Shown here in pieces: positions 24,315 to 36,360 of a stretch of 64,000 nt of DNA (the first letter of the stretch is position 1; each line of letters begins with the position of its first letter). This DNA is from Paramacrobiotus metropolitanus (taxonomy: Eukaryota > Tardigrada > Eutardigrada > Parachela > Macrobiotidae), in the NCBI RefSeq assembly GCF_019649055.1, contig NW_026570221.1, positions 4,092,001 through 4,156,000 of the forward strand, written 5' to 3'. The translations under genes were made by a program, and so were the position numbers. Under the pieces are notes generated by a model. That model searched no databases and was not told where the DNA came from. It saw nothing but the letters and a program-made list of their open reading frames with translations.

Positions 24315-25390
24315 AAGAACACAAATTGAAAATTCGATTTACTCACACACACTGATTTGGAAGTTGAATAAGAGCAAGATTGCAGTTGTTTGCACCCGGT
24401 ACCAGTGGTGCCGGGTTCCGTTAGCCACTGAACCAATTACGTAATTTTGAATTTTGAATTTTATTATTCTATTGTTCGGCTTGGGGGCGGGGCTTATCTG
24501 CAACCAGCCAATTACGATTTTTCTCGTCGAATTATCGAAATTATTTTTCCACGCTGGAAATTCATTTTTTAATCGAATTATTAATTCGATTTTTCAAAAA
24601 TCATGTTACTAGAGATGGAAGGTAACGGATTCCCATAATCTAAAAGATATCTTTGCTGCTGTACTGCACTGCATTACGCAGTATGTGACAGCATGTACAC
24701 TTTTAATTGTTGTCTGGCCACGTCCCCTTGACGATGGCAGATGAAAATATTTTTTAAGCATACTACGATAGTATACTGCTTTTTCACAAAAAATGAACAT
24801 TTTTTGAATTTGGAGGGAGTCTGTGTGCCCTGGTGGCTGGTTAGTATCGTACGCTCACTTTATCGTAATGGTCATTAAAACTGCTGCAACCAGAGAACAG
24901 GAACATGTGAAAAAGTCGATAAGAAGTAAGCAGGGTCGTAGGCGTACGGGATTTGGGGAATCCCCATCCCGTGCAGGTGCTACGTTCGGCTGGATGGGAA
25001 CATACAAGAACATGCGCGAATGTTCCCTTGGCAGTAGGATAAGAAAACAAGAACCACATCTTAAAAGGCAACAGTAATATCGTTAATATCGTTACAATAT
25101 AAAGTAAATCAATATAAAGTAAATTATAAAGTTTATCAGTAATATCGATAACGTGATTGCAGAAATATAAAACTTTGCAGAATAAGGTCATGAACATTAG
25201 CATCACAGATAAGCAAGCTACTTTTGAACAGAAACTCATTAAGCGATCCGAAACTATGTAGCTTGCGCCTTGCGGAAATGAAGTCACAACATGGGAGATG
25301 TGGTAACACCCCGTTTAAGTTTCAAGGCCGGCTATTCTTAGTCATTAATGCAGTTGGCTTCTCGTCGTCGCAGAGGACCAAAGACAACAC
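24315..25390. other. Intergenic stretch, nothing recognised
   Basis: Near 24390 there is an imperfect CCCGGTACCAGTGGTGCCGGG palindrome. No other structure is supported. Confidence 0.35.
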
Positions 25391-25751
25391 TTAAATGACC
25401 GACCAAAAAGAACGACGGTCACGTATAATGGAGTGCACTCGGTAAAATAGCAGAGAAGAGTGGGTGTGAATCCATCCTTTCAACTTCCAAAGCTCAGTTT
25501 TATGCTCCATCAAAAGATCAGAGTTCTGATCCATGTGATCTTGGGCCAAGCAAATGCTTTGAAACTGCAGAACCATTCGGCGACACATCCAAACAGTAAT
25601 ATAGCTGAACACCGCGAAACAGATACAGGGGACAAGTGGGAGATTAATCCATAGCATATCATTCCGCTCCCCCGTCGTATGATAACGCCCCAGTTTATCG
25701 ACAACATCATGCCAGAGAGAGCCGGCAAACCGAGGATAGTAACAGGCAACT
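25391..25751 (-). CDS. Membrane-protein exon, inverted partner of 26930-27312
   Basis: The exon begins after a good acceptor (CCCTCCCACAG) and runs to a stop at 25391. It has a YYPRFAGSLWHD start, an HTTGERNDMLWINLP block, one hydrophobic helix (PCICFAVFSYITVWM) and a charged C-terminus (ELWKLKGWIHTHSS, YRVHSIIRDRRSF). The layout resembles the end of a multi-pass receptor, but I cannot name the family. A second, diverged copy lies 1.2 kb to the right on the opposite strand. No upstream exons were found. Confidence 0.4.
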
Positions 25752-26929
25752 TGTGCCGGGAACTGTGGGAGGGTGGAGTTAAAGTCATTCAGACTGGACA
25801 AAATAGGAGTGTCATCCCACCCTGATTTTTTAGGTGGAATCGGATGGGAATGTGAACGGGAAGTGATGGGAATAGTGGGATTGGTGGGACGAAAATAATA
25901 TGAAATTTAATGAATTATTTTTTGAAAAAAAAATTTCCTGTTTTCATTAAGTATTTAAATGTTGTAAAAACAATTATCACAAGTGAGAAATGTATCATCA
26001 TTATTTTATCGATGCAGGCGGAAAGTACGTAATACGTAATGCGACACATGCATGGGGGGTTAGTTTTATTCAATAAAAGCTAAACCATGGGCAGAAAGCT
26101 TCTACCAGTCGGCCTGAGGCTCTGACCAAAGCAAGCACAATTTGCTAACAGAAGACGGCAATCCAATCAGACAAGCCGAAAGGTCATCTCCCAAACCCCA
26201 AGCAAGCAAGCGCTATTGCAGACGCAAATGAATTGTCAACGCGAACATCTACAAGCATATGTAGTATATGCACAAGCAGCACAAGCATAAGAAAAGACAC
26301 CGCAATTTCATTGCAGCATATTTCCTTATGAGCATTCCGGTTTATACCTGTGTAGCGGCGGTGCCGCTTACGTATGTACGAGTGCAGTTGTATGAGACGT
26401 ATGGGTAGTACAGATTGCCCAGTTTAGGCTATTTAAGCGCAGCGACGACCAATGTGATGATGTCATTCTCTGGCTTTCTGGGATTTCGGTCTTGAATTAA
26501 AGAGAATCTGGCCCGTAGTCTGGGTTTCTGGTGTTTCTATCCTCCTAGTTCTAATAGAATGTAAGGAAATAGGGACCCGTTTATCCAACTACGCTACACC
26601 TGGGACCGGAACCCAGAAATTTTTTTGAAGCAAGTGGGCAAGCAAGCGGGCAAACTGTCGGGTCAACATTTTGTCGATCAGCAAATAGTCGTCAGCAAGT
26701 TGTCGGTCAGCAACATGACCGTCAACGAGTTGTCGGTGTGCCGGCGAATTATTACATGCTGTATTACTGTGGTACAATGTGCGACCAATGCGTGGACATT
26801 GGTTTCTAACGACAGTGAGCTTGCGGAAAAGCAAGGGGATTCCTGCAGAGTGTATATGTTGTGACAGTATAGTGCTGAAAGCTGTCAGGGATTTCTAATT
26901 AGTTATGGTCATCTTCGCCCCTGTCAACC

Positions 26930-27312
26930 TGCTGAGTGTCGTGGGGATTGTTGTCTTCTATTATCCTCGATTTTCTTGCTCTCTCTGGTATAATATCGTC
27001 GATTTAATGTGGTGTTATTATACGACCGGGGAGCGGTATGGCATGCTATGGATTAACCTCCCTTTTCTCCCCTGCATCTGTTTCGCGTTTTCTCAGCTTC
27101 ATTACTATTTGGATGTGTCGCCGCACGGTTTTGCAGTTTCACTGCGTGTGCTGGGCTGCGTCAAGATGACGTGGACATTAACTTTGATCCTTCCATGGAG
27201 CTTAAAACTGAGCTCTGGAAGCTGAAAGGATGGGTTTGCACAAACTCTTCTGTGCTTCTTTATCGAGTGCGCCACGCAGTACGTGACCGGTCTATCTGGA
27301 TGTTATCTTGAT
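26930..27312 (+). pseudogene. Broken copy of the 25391-25751 membrane-protein exon
   Basis: Shares YYPRF..SLW, YYTTGER.GMLWINLP, PCICFAF, TIWMCRR.VLQF and ELWKLKGW with the minus-strand exon. The frame shifts after CFAF, and a stop falls in the next part, so this copy cannot make the full segment. The inverted arrangement points to a local inverted duplication. Confidence 0.5.
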
Positions 27313-27599
27313 CTTTTACATCGAGGAGAAGCCGTCTGCATTAATAAATAAAGAGCAAAGAGTAGCCGGCTCTCCCATTTCAATGGGGTGCTATACTTAA
27401 TCCATTTCACCGGTTATATTACCGGTAGTATGACTTCATTTCAAGCATGTAACTTCTGACCATTTAACCACTTTAGTGTTTTCCGTTTAAAAGTGGTTTG
27501 TCTATGTATGTGTGCTAATGTGCATAACCTTACTCTGCAACGCTTCACGCTTTCAGACTTCAGTTTTCACATACTCACCGATTGCGGTAACGATATTGC

Positions 27600-27889
27600 C
27601 GATAAAAATTGCGTACTTTTTGAGAAAACGCAATTCGGGTTGCTGGATCACCTGAATCGTAACGAAGAGCATCGTCAAAGTCTCCAAATGTTATCAGTCC
27701 ACCATGCAGCAGCGATCGCTGCGTCCCAGCCAGTATTTCCCCGTCCAAGGTACGGGAAGGTGTGACCTCCAGCTGCAACACTAGATGCGCCGCCATGTAC
27801 GTGGGGCACTGCGGCTGCTCAAGTGCGACAGCGAGACGGCTGCAGATGTCCACCGACTCGGCTAACTGGATCACCAGCGGCCCGGAAAA
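27600..27889 (-). CDS. Candidate internal exon, unknown protein
   Basis: Begins after a TTTTTTTAG acceptor and stays open for about 95 codons with protein-like composition (VIQLAESVDICSRLAVALEQ, LHGGLITFGDFDDALRYD). A CAG|GTGATC donor is possible near 27650. No neighbouring exon was found and no family is recognised. Confidence 0.3.
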
Positions 27890-27899
27890 TCACTAAAAA

Positions 27900-30800
27900 A
27901 ATTTAATACGTACCGGCGATTTCCGCATTAGTTATTTACTATTCGTGCTATTATTATTCAGATATATTCTGAATCGTGTTTTTGTTCTTATTTGTCTAAT
28001 TTTCATGTTTATTTTTACGAAGTGCCTCGGGGCAACGGTTTTTGTTGGAATTGCAATACTTTGCACTGGTACTGTTGCCTGGAAATGGAATTCTAGCAAT
28101 AAAAACAAAATACCTCAGAAGTCGATAAATTAAATTATTTTTTTTACCCTTCCTGAAATATGATTGGCTCCTTGGGGGCCGGGGGGTCTCATTATAACCG
28201 CTTTCCATAGTTTAATTTTATCAAAATAAATACTATGGTCAATAAATACAAAATCAGTTAATAATTTAAACTGTATTCTGGTCCCAGTTTTCTCCTATTA
28301 AGAATAAAAAAATTGACAGCACAAAGGTCAAAGCTACGCGCATGTTTCGGCACAATGCACGCTTGCAGTAAATTAGATGTAAATCGCGATTTGAACGGGA
28401 AGCTCTACCGAGGCGTTTTTGTAAGGACTTTTGCTCAGACATTTACTGTAGAAAGGACGATGGGAATAATGAAAAGGTGGAAAAGCTTTGTTTTCTGCAA
28501 TCTTACGCTTTTTTATCGAAATTTAACAAAATCAAATAAAAATTATAGCTTTTGTTGCGGAACTTCGTACGGTGAACTGCTATTTTGAGCACATGCTAGT
28601 GCATACTGCATACAAATCATTTGGCTACATACGTAATATAATAAACCAACGAAAAAGAATGTTTGGGAATGCACGACAGGAAAGTTGGCGTGCATGCACA
28701 CGCGTTTGGTGCTATGTATCCGGGTCACTTAATTCCCATTAGAAGGTTTAAAATAAACGAGAGCACGGAAACGAGCGGCACGAGCAGCAAAAGTGCTGCT
28801 CGGATCGCTCGTTTTCACTTGCCTAAACTTTCCGCTCGTTCAGCTCGCTCGAGGCCGAACCGCCGCTCGCTCGTTTTTTTAATTTTACTTTGTTGTCGCT
28901 CGCTCGGCTCGCTCGTGAGCAGAGATAATTTAACGTTTCAAGTTTGCTTGCGCAAATTAGATATTCCAAAATTTTAGTCTCCCAAAAAGCAAAAACTTGG
29001 TCAGAAAAGGGTATCTAAAATAATTTCTCTTCCATGTAAAAAACATGTATAATTAAAAGTAATAAAACTGCGTGCTAACAATCACCGCTGTAGGTATATT
29101 TATGTACCATCAATTTATCAGCTTATTGCGCTTGACAAATAATTTTGTTAACGGCTCCCTGTGCGGCAATTATGGGGGGGTTGTTAGTTTTTTTAACTGG
29201 AAAGGGGAAGTGCGCTTAGTACAAGGGTGCCCTTAGTGTGGGAGATACCACAGATTCGATAATTGCGGCAAGACACGTCGATAGCGTGACCTCAGCGACG
29301 GTATACAACAAGTACAAGAGCTTCTTGGTGCGTATATTATACAGATGACCGATCTGCGTACAGTTTGACATTAAGGATAAAATCAAAAGAGCAAAAAATG
29401 CACGATGCACAGATCACACGCAGATACATCGTGTTCTCCAGTAGGTCGCTATGCGATCCACGTTGGCAGTAAAACCAACCTTATTAATGCACGATTACAC
29501 TGATGAAGGCGCTTCTTACACTATTTCCATTAATGGGAGTGATGCTCGCGTGTGACCATAATGGGTGTAAAAACAGATTTCCCGTTAATACAAAACAGGG
29601 ATGTTGAAAATTTTGCTTGTTCAATGCAGGTTCCATACACTCAGGCACGATTCAGCCCACTTCAATGCGCTGACCGCTCCGCACGCTCGATGTATAAATG
29701 CCGTCGGCGTGCGTTGTTGCTCATACCTTATGTACAGTCGTAAAATTATGTACGGTATACCGTAATTTTCTGTGTAGTGAGACGCATTTAATAATAATAA
29801 TAATGGAAGTTTATTGTCCTTTGCACGGAGCAGTTGCTCCCTCTAGGCTACAGACACAGAAGTCAAACAACGTAGAGAGATAAAACATTAAGAAGTTTAA
29901 GCGCAAAAACAGCAATGGTAGGTAAAACTGTCGGCAGCATACAGTAACATTCGAACATAGGCGGAAAAGAACATTCGTAACTCGGTTGCGATCAGTTGAT
30001 GCTACTTATGAAATAAAGGGAGGGAAACGATCGCGCATTTCGTTTGCCGTTGCCACTATGCCTAGGACTATCGGAACTTATCAACAAACTGATTACCAGT
30101 TACCACTAATCAAATACCGCTAGCGTTATATCTCTTACCATTAGTACAGTATCGTACATCGCCGTCTCATTATACAACCACGATGTTTGCCGTGTTCTCG
30201 CTGCTATGTTACTCGTAACTTAACACGGCAGCTAGAATAACGGTAAATCATGGTTAACCATCGGAATGACGAAAGGGAACAATGTCCAAAAATTCCACAG
30301 TGTCCAGAAATTTCACATATGACATATTTGGATATGGGCAAGGCCATATTTGGATACAGGCAAGGCCAATGTTCGATTGCGTCGGGGCGGGAGTAAGAAG
30401 AAGGCGGCGGCTCGGGCCCAAAATAACCGGCTAACCCGCTAATTTTCCTCGACGTGTGCCTACAGGGATTTTTACCAGAGCCTCCGTCTTCTTCATGACG
30501 CCCTGCAAAGATGTCTTATCTTCTTCGTTCCTTCTTCGTAAAGGCTAACTTAGCCTGTGCCCGTTGGATTATGGGTGGCATTTTGGGTTGTGGCAGTCAA
30601 TGGGTTACTGGGTAAGCCGGATGTTTAACGATAACAAATAATAATGGCAATAACTGTGATCGCTAGTTAATGGCTTTTTTGAGAGACAGAACAATTATTG
30701 GCAATTTACCGTACATAATAACTCAACGAGACGGCAATAAAAGGCCCCACACAGTTAAAAGTGCGAAATTGTCACTGGAGTTCAAAAACTAAAATACTAC

Positions 30801-31814
30801 AAATAAGCACATTGTGAATGCACTGTGATTACACACTATGAACTGTAAAGTTCAAATATCATGGAGGAGAGGGCTTATTTAGGGAAGCCCAAAATGAGCG
30901 TAGTTTCCATTAGAAGGGGCAACGTTACCAATGTTACCGCTCTGAAATCAAAGACTTTGGTAGTGAAATAAAGGTGGAAGCCCGCTTTTTAAAAGTAAAG
31001 CAGGTGCAATAAAGGTAGCTAGCAGCTTCTTCTTGAGAAAACCGGGATCCTGAACATCTACTTGACACTATCATTACTTTTAACGGCATTCTGGGTAAAT
31101 ATTGTTCGTGTAAATTTAAATCATACGAAACTGTGTAGTATTTTTTATACACATCTTACATTGCTGAAGAAGTTGTAATAATATTTATGCTATTTCTATG
31201 CACTGGCTATTTGAGTGCAAATAAGTGCCTGGTGGCGCGCGTTTTGGGGTTACATAAGTGTAAGTTGTGTAACCACATTTTTTAAGTCCAATTTAACTGT
31301 CTGCCCGACGCGCGGCGGGCAGACATAATGCAGGCGTTCCATTCTGTGTAATACGCACAGTCGTATATAACTAATACGATGCATGTGTCCCTTATGGTTA
31401 GGTTAATAGACGCGTTTTTCCCTGTCAAAGATAAGCTTTGCATATTCTGCATTTTATTAGCACGAGCCAGTCACAATATAAAGAGTTACGTAACAAAAAC
31501 AGAATTACAGCGGCAAGATTTCGTCTAACTTATCCGCTCCTTCCGTCCTCCTGAAGATGAAAGTCGCGTTACATTAAATGGTTAAAAATAACTGGACAGG
31601 TCTGGTCTGCAGGTGATGATATCAGCAAAAATTCCCATGGTATTTAGCTTATCTACATTTTTAGATCTTGGTAACAGCTTTGTTGTTGTTGTTTGTGAAA
31701 CAATAAAGCACGTCACGATTGTTTGACGTTAGTTGAAAACCTTCCTTTCTGTTTACTTTTTAAGTGGCACTTATTATAAACTTTTTTTGCTGTGTCTAAT
31801 GTTTTACCACTGAA
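27900..31814. other. 3.9-kb gene-poor stretch
   Basis: No gene is supported. It holds a GCTCGCTCG-rich, partly palindromic tract at 28760-28925, a LINE-like tail near 29790-29910, and short repeats of ATATTTGGATA...GGCAAGGCC near 30320-30370. The rest is unremarkable AT-rich DNA. Confidence 0.4.
29790..29910 (-). mobile_element. 3' tail of a LINE-like or SINE-like element
   Basis: On the minus strand the sequence ends in GGACAATAAACTTCCATTATTATTATTATT, a polyadenylation signal plus trinucleotide tail that is typical of non-LTR retroposon ends. Only the end is visible, and it differs from the LINE family seen at 31.8, 42.4 and 47.6 kb. Confidence 0.4.
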
Positions 31815-31918
31815 AATTAAATAGCCAGGTTTAAATTCCCATGCTATATTTCGGTCGTAGCGATTAATGGGTCACCTCCCTATATTTTCAATAAAATTAC
31901 AAACTTAATAAACAATGT
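31815..31918 (+). mobile_element. LINE 3' end only (same family as 42.4 and 47.6 kb)
   Basis: The segment AATAGCCAGGTTTAAATTCCC ... TTAATGGGTCACCTCC ... AATAAACAATG matches the 3' UTR of the other two copies. It is severely 5' truncated, with no coding sequence. Confidence 0.55.
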
Positions 31919-31967
31919 AAGTGAATTTGGCACCATGTACCGGTATAAAATCGTTTTCCTTCAAGTT

Positions 31968-32108
31968 TTCCTTTCCTTTTTTCGTCGTTTTCCTTTCCTC
32001 GTTTCGTTTTTCCTTTCCTTTCCTTTTTTCCTTTTCCTTTTCCTTTCCTTCGGTTTTTCCTTTCCTTTTCCTTTTTTTTTCCTTCTTTTTCCTTCAATAT
32101 TTTCCTTC
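31968..32108. repeat. Pyrimidine microsatellite (TTTTCC-type)
   Basis: About 140 bp of TTCC/TTTTCC on the plus strand, directly after the LINE tail. The Lys/Glu-rich and Phe-rich open frames across it are artefacts. Confidence 0.85.
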
Positions 32109-33639
32109 AAGCTGATCAAGACATCAATTAGTTCCCCGTTGTTGTTCTTGTTGCAACCCTGCAGAAATCAGTGAGAGAAATCAACTTACTCAGTGTCGAT
32201 CTAGCTGCTACAGTAGGTTTATTCTGTATTTGCCATTGCTTGGGAAGTTGGGATTACGGGAGGAATAGGACAACCTGCCATCCAGCCAGGCAGACAACTA
32301 TAATAAATATTATTGTTTGTTATATTGTATTACATTATTTATAATATTGCGTTGTACGAGTAATATGTCAGTAAGGGTAATTTGCCAATCTTGTGCCTGA
32401 ATTAGGGTAGTGCAGTTACAGGCTATACCGCTGCAGTATAGCAGGGAGGAGAACCGGAAGTCACAGTGTGTGGCAATGTCTATCGTGCAGTCGGTGCCCA
32501 AAGGTTACAGATATGCCGGGCTCGTTTTATTACCTACGACTGGTTCGTACAAGCCTCCGACGAACTGACATTGCACCACAGATACAGTATCAAAATTCTT
32601 TAATTTAGCGAAGCTTGCAGCTTAGTTTTTCGGTTATCATGAAGATAGGACAGTTAATTGCTAACAATTAATTCTTCTGTTTTTAATAGCTGTATCTTCA
32701 AGATGACCGAAAAATGTTGCAAATTATTTGCAATACTCATGTTGGAAGCATTATTTATCACCATTAACAGTATACATGTGATAGGTACTCATATACATTT
32801 CGTAGGTACTTATTTCGGAACATGTAAACAGTTAAACACATGTAAGCACATGACTAAAGCTACGCCTAGGAAGGCGAGCATATTTGCTCGCCTAATTTAT
32901 AGGCCTTGCATTGGTCATTCTTCGCTTCTTCATGAATATTGTCAGAGTGCCGTGTATAGAGCACAGGATGTTGGCGATAGTTCGCCTCGGCACACTGGAC
33001 GATAGCCTCGCCTCACCATTGGCCATTTTCCACACGATAAATCGTGTGTCGGATCAGTCGAGTGCCAGCATCGGAATCGACAACATCAATTCCTTCAGCA
33101 TCGTTTAGATTTTATGCCCTTTGCATTTGATTTGTGTTTTCATATGATTTTGTTGCTTATTTCTTCGAAATAAAGGATATGTCTTGAGGAGATGTCGTTT
33201 TTGTTGTTCGTACTCTGTACATCATAGACGCTTCTCTGAGATTTTGTAGCATCCGTGATTCCGACGTCTTCGCGGCGTGAATCACCAAAAACCAAGAACC
33301 GTGGGTATGGCAAAAACCTACTGGGTCGATTTCTCGGTAATCCATGATAGTTTGTTTTATCAGTAGGCCTGTAGGCACATAGTTCGATCAGATAGATTTC
33401 CCGACGCATCAAAGACTTTCGGTTCTTTCCACGCTTACGTCTGTAAACGTCGTGACGAATGATACATGCGGGACAACAGTCGTTTTTGCAAGAGGTTGCC
33501 ACCTGTTTTCACGACACCGTGCTTTCTACTCTGAAGAAACTCTTTACTTTTTTCTACTCTTTCTTTCTACAAGAAGAAACTTTCTACTCACGCAAGAAAC
33601 CGAGTATTGGCTGACAACTGAAGCACTATGAAGAGGCCC
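32109..33639. other. Gene-poor stretch
   Basis: No domain was recognised. Around 33500-33600 there is a short run of CTTTCTACTC repeats. Confidence 0.35.
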
Positions 33640-34010
33640 AGACTCCAACTCTGACTCTGATTCTGACCACTAAAACTCTGACTCTGACTACTCAAGGTCT
33701 GACTGTGACCGCTCAAAGTCTGACTCTGACCGCTCAAACTCTGACTCTGAAGGTTCTTAGGTCTCTTAGCTTTCTTAGGTTTCTTAGGTTCGCAGGTTTC
33801 TTAGGTTTCTTAGGTTCTTAGGTTTCTTAGTTTTCTTAGGTTCTCAGGTTTCTTAGGTTTCTTAGGTTTCTTACGTTCTCAGGTTTCGTAGGCTCTTAGG
33901 TTTCTTAGTTTTCTTAGGCTTCTTGGGTTTCTGAAGTTATTTTTAGGTTATTCAGTCAGAGTCAGAGTTTGAGCGGTCACAGTCTGAGTCAGAGCTTGAG
34001 CGCGGGCCTT
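33640..34010. repeat. TTAGGTTTC-type satellite flanked by inverted CTCTGACT repeats
   Basis: A core array of TTCTTAGGT units (about 33755-33950) lies between CTCTGACTCTGA-rich tracts. The flanks GACCGCTCAAACTCTGACTC (left) and GAGTCAGAGTTTGAGCGGTC (right) are reverse complements, so the array sits inside an inverted repeat. Related arrays occur at 23395-23440 and 50200-50410. Confidence 0.65.
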
Positions 34011-34121
34011 ATGAATATGGGGCACACATCCCGCATTAACTTCTTCTACAGGACTTTATTTCGTTGCTGGTTACACTGTGGATAATGTAAAACAGAACCG
34101 CTTAAATACAACAAAAAAATC

Positions 34122-35402
34122 GGGTCGGCCAAGTTTACCTTTGCCTTTTCTTTGCCTTTGCCTTTTCACTTTGCCTTTCTCAACATTTCCTTTACCTCTG
34201 CCTTTGCCGCCGCGAACACCTTACCGTCCTACTTAGCCTTACCAAAATGCCGTTCAAAATAACCTTTACCGATGCCTTTAACCGTTGCATAACACAATGC
34301 CGCCAAAACTTTACCATTTTCGGAATTTGTAGCGCTGTTGTATCTTCACCGTGAACGTTTACGAAATTATTGTTTCAGTAATACATGAGGAACCAAAAGA
34401 AAACACGGCAACCATTTTATATTGTATGTGTTATCAATTTCTCATAGCATGATAATAGAAATAACAAGACGGATATGTAAGGGCGGGACGCCCCGCCCTC
34501 CTGAGTAGCTATTCGCTGTTTCTGGGGATTTCCACCCCGCACCGCGTGGCGCCCATACGGCCCCGCGTTATAGATACTCGCTGGCACAGAGTCCTGGTTC
34601 GATAGAAATAACTGCTCGCAACTTGGTACCGTTGCCGGCACGGCTGAGTAACTGAACAATTCTCTGCGCTAAGTGCTGTCCATATTTCGGTTATTCAGCT
34701 TTCGTTACTACGCAGAGGACTCTAGTTTCCCTCTAATACAGTGAGAAATTAATTAGAATTAAATAGAATTACTATAAATTAATTAAAATTAAGTAGAATT
34801 AATTTGCTCAGAAATTCTATTGTCAGAGATATCCTGAATGTATCCTAGTCCTAGCTTGCCGTCTGTAATAATGCCGCTTGTGGTCAGCTTTTAACAAACT
34901 ATTATTGTGGTCGCTTTTAAGGGGCCTTCTTCCCTATAAAGATGTAAAACCATTAGGCATTTGGCCGGGTTATAAATGACTTATGATGTAATTATTTTAA
35001 TTGTAATATGAATTTTGATTGCCGATTTTCCTGAAATAATGCCCATGTACTCTGTAAATACTGAAGTGCAAATTAGTGTTTGGGATGGCTGATTTATATT
35101 GAATAATTTTTTTATGCTAAAACTACCACAAATTTTTGTTTTACAGTATTCAAGTCTGAAACAAAACTATTTAATAAGCTGGGTTAATGCTAATAAAGTC
35201 CAGAAAAGATAAAGTGTTTGACGGCAGTCTGCTATACAACGGTTAAAGCCAACGGTAAAGGTTATTTCAAACGGCTTTTTGGGACGGCTAATTAGGACGG
35301 TAAGGTGTTCGCGGCGGCAAAGGCAAAGGTAAAGGCAATGTTGAAAAAGGCAAAGTGGAAAGGCAAAGGCAAAGAAAATGCAAAGGTAAACTTGGCCGAC
35401 CC
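34122..35402. mobile_element. 1.28-kb DNA transposon with about 200-bp TIRs and an 8-bp target duplication
   Basis: The ends are reverse complements over about 190 bp, starting GGGTCGGCCAAGTTTACC on the left and closing GGTAAACTTGGCCGACCC on the right. Immediately outside, both sides carry AAAAAATC, a perfect 8-bp duplication. Eight-bp duplications are known for hAT, Merlin and P superfamilies; the TIR sequence does not decide which. The interior has no transposase, so this is a non-autonomous copy. The TIRs are rich in TTTGCC units. Confidence 0.75.
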
Positions 35403-35691
35403 AAAAAATCTCTGTAAACTCATCCACTCCATCCATGTTGCCCAGTACTGACGCCGCGTTTCCCCGTTGAATCTCAATCGACAAGCGTTGTCAGAGAAAT
35501 TCATGCGAGCGTACTTCTCCGGTTTGTTGTCGCAGTCTTTTACCCAGCTCCTTGACAATGGCTTATGGCGATGGCCGCCGCTCCCCAATTGCCAAGCGTT
35601 TCAAAAGCGATTGGGACAAAGATATTGCGGCCGTTCAGATAGGAATACAGTCTGATTTTTTTCCTCGTCGTGCGTAGCCCGAAAATCCGTG

Positions 35692-35730
35692 ATTCTACGG
35701 ATCAAGGATTACCTCCTTGATCCGTAGAAT
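35692..35730. repeat. Perfect hairpin, 17-bp arms and 5-bp loop
   Basis: ATTCTACGGATCAAGGA and its exact reverse complement flank TTACC. It overlaps the possible donor site of the candidate exon to its right, read on the minus strand. Confidence 0.8.
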
Positions 35731-35940
35731 TAACAGGGCAGATTAAGAAGTATCCAATCGGCATATTCCATTGATGCATACTACTCGTATTGTCGTTTAA
35801 GGAGAATTTATACCATATATGGTCGCAAGATCGAAAACGAGATTTTTGATATTCTACATTTGTAATAAGAAGTGTCACATCTATTACTGGGCCGAAGTTT
35901 AGTGAAATTAGGTTGCAACGAAAAAAGTTATTCAAGTTTT
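35714..35940 (-). CDS. Candidate exon, unknown protein
   Basis: An open minus-strand frame (VTLLITNVEYQKSRF, DHIWYKFSLNDNTSSMHQW, GYFLICPVNSTDQG) closes at a good donor-like GGAG|GTAATC inside the hairpin at 35692-35730. There is no neighbouring exon or family match. Confidence 0.25.
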
Positions 35941-36046
35941 TTCGTCGACCAGGAGTCATTTGGCGGGCTGGCGTATCTTTCTACACTAATGCCACCTGTG
36001 GTCAAAATCAGTGAAAGAATTGCATCAAGAAGTGCTGGAAGGTGCT

Positions 36047-36360
36047 GTGAGGAGGAGTGGCCTCCCCGTACACCCGCACTGGTGCGGGTGCTGAGTTGTT
36101 TTGCTGTATTTTGATGCTAATTTTCTTCATCTACCAGATCTTCAATCTGGTAGATCTTCAGTTGCTAGCCATCGTCGTCTGAGTAACTTGCTGTACTTTT
36201 GGCCCCGCAGCAGAATGCTGCGGGAGCATCTGTAGTGACATATGAATGGGATATAAAAGTGTACAGTTGATTGTCGGGTGTCTTGCGTTTCCGCATAGCT
36301 CGTAGTATACAACACTGCTCACTACACGGGATTCTGTCAGTCTGGGTCTCCGTCCTGGAC
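36047..36360 (+). repeat. Solo copy of the terminal sequence of the DIRS-like element
   Basis: The first 60 bp (GAGGAGGAGTGGCCTCCCC ... GCTGAGTTGTTTTGCT) match the left edge of the element at 51448-51507. The rest (from CTACCAGATC onward, with GGGATATAAAAGTG and CTCGTAGTATAC) matches 55262-55510 near its right edge. So this is either a solo terminal repeat or a deletion derivative. A TATA-like box at 36249-36258 and a 9-bp GC-rich hairpin at about 36213-36233 are conserved between the copies. Confidence 0.55.

Noticed and set aside
31897-32174. Lys/Glu-rich and Phe-rich ORFs
   Set aside because: Translation of a pyrimidine microsatellite.
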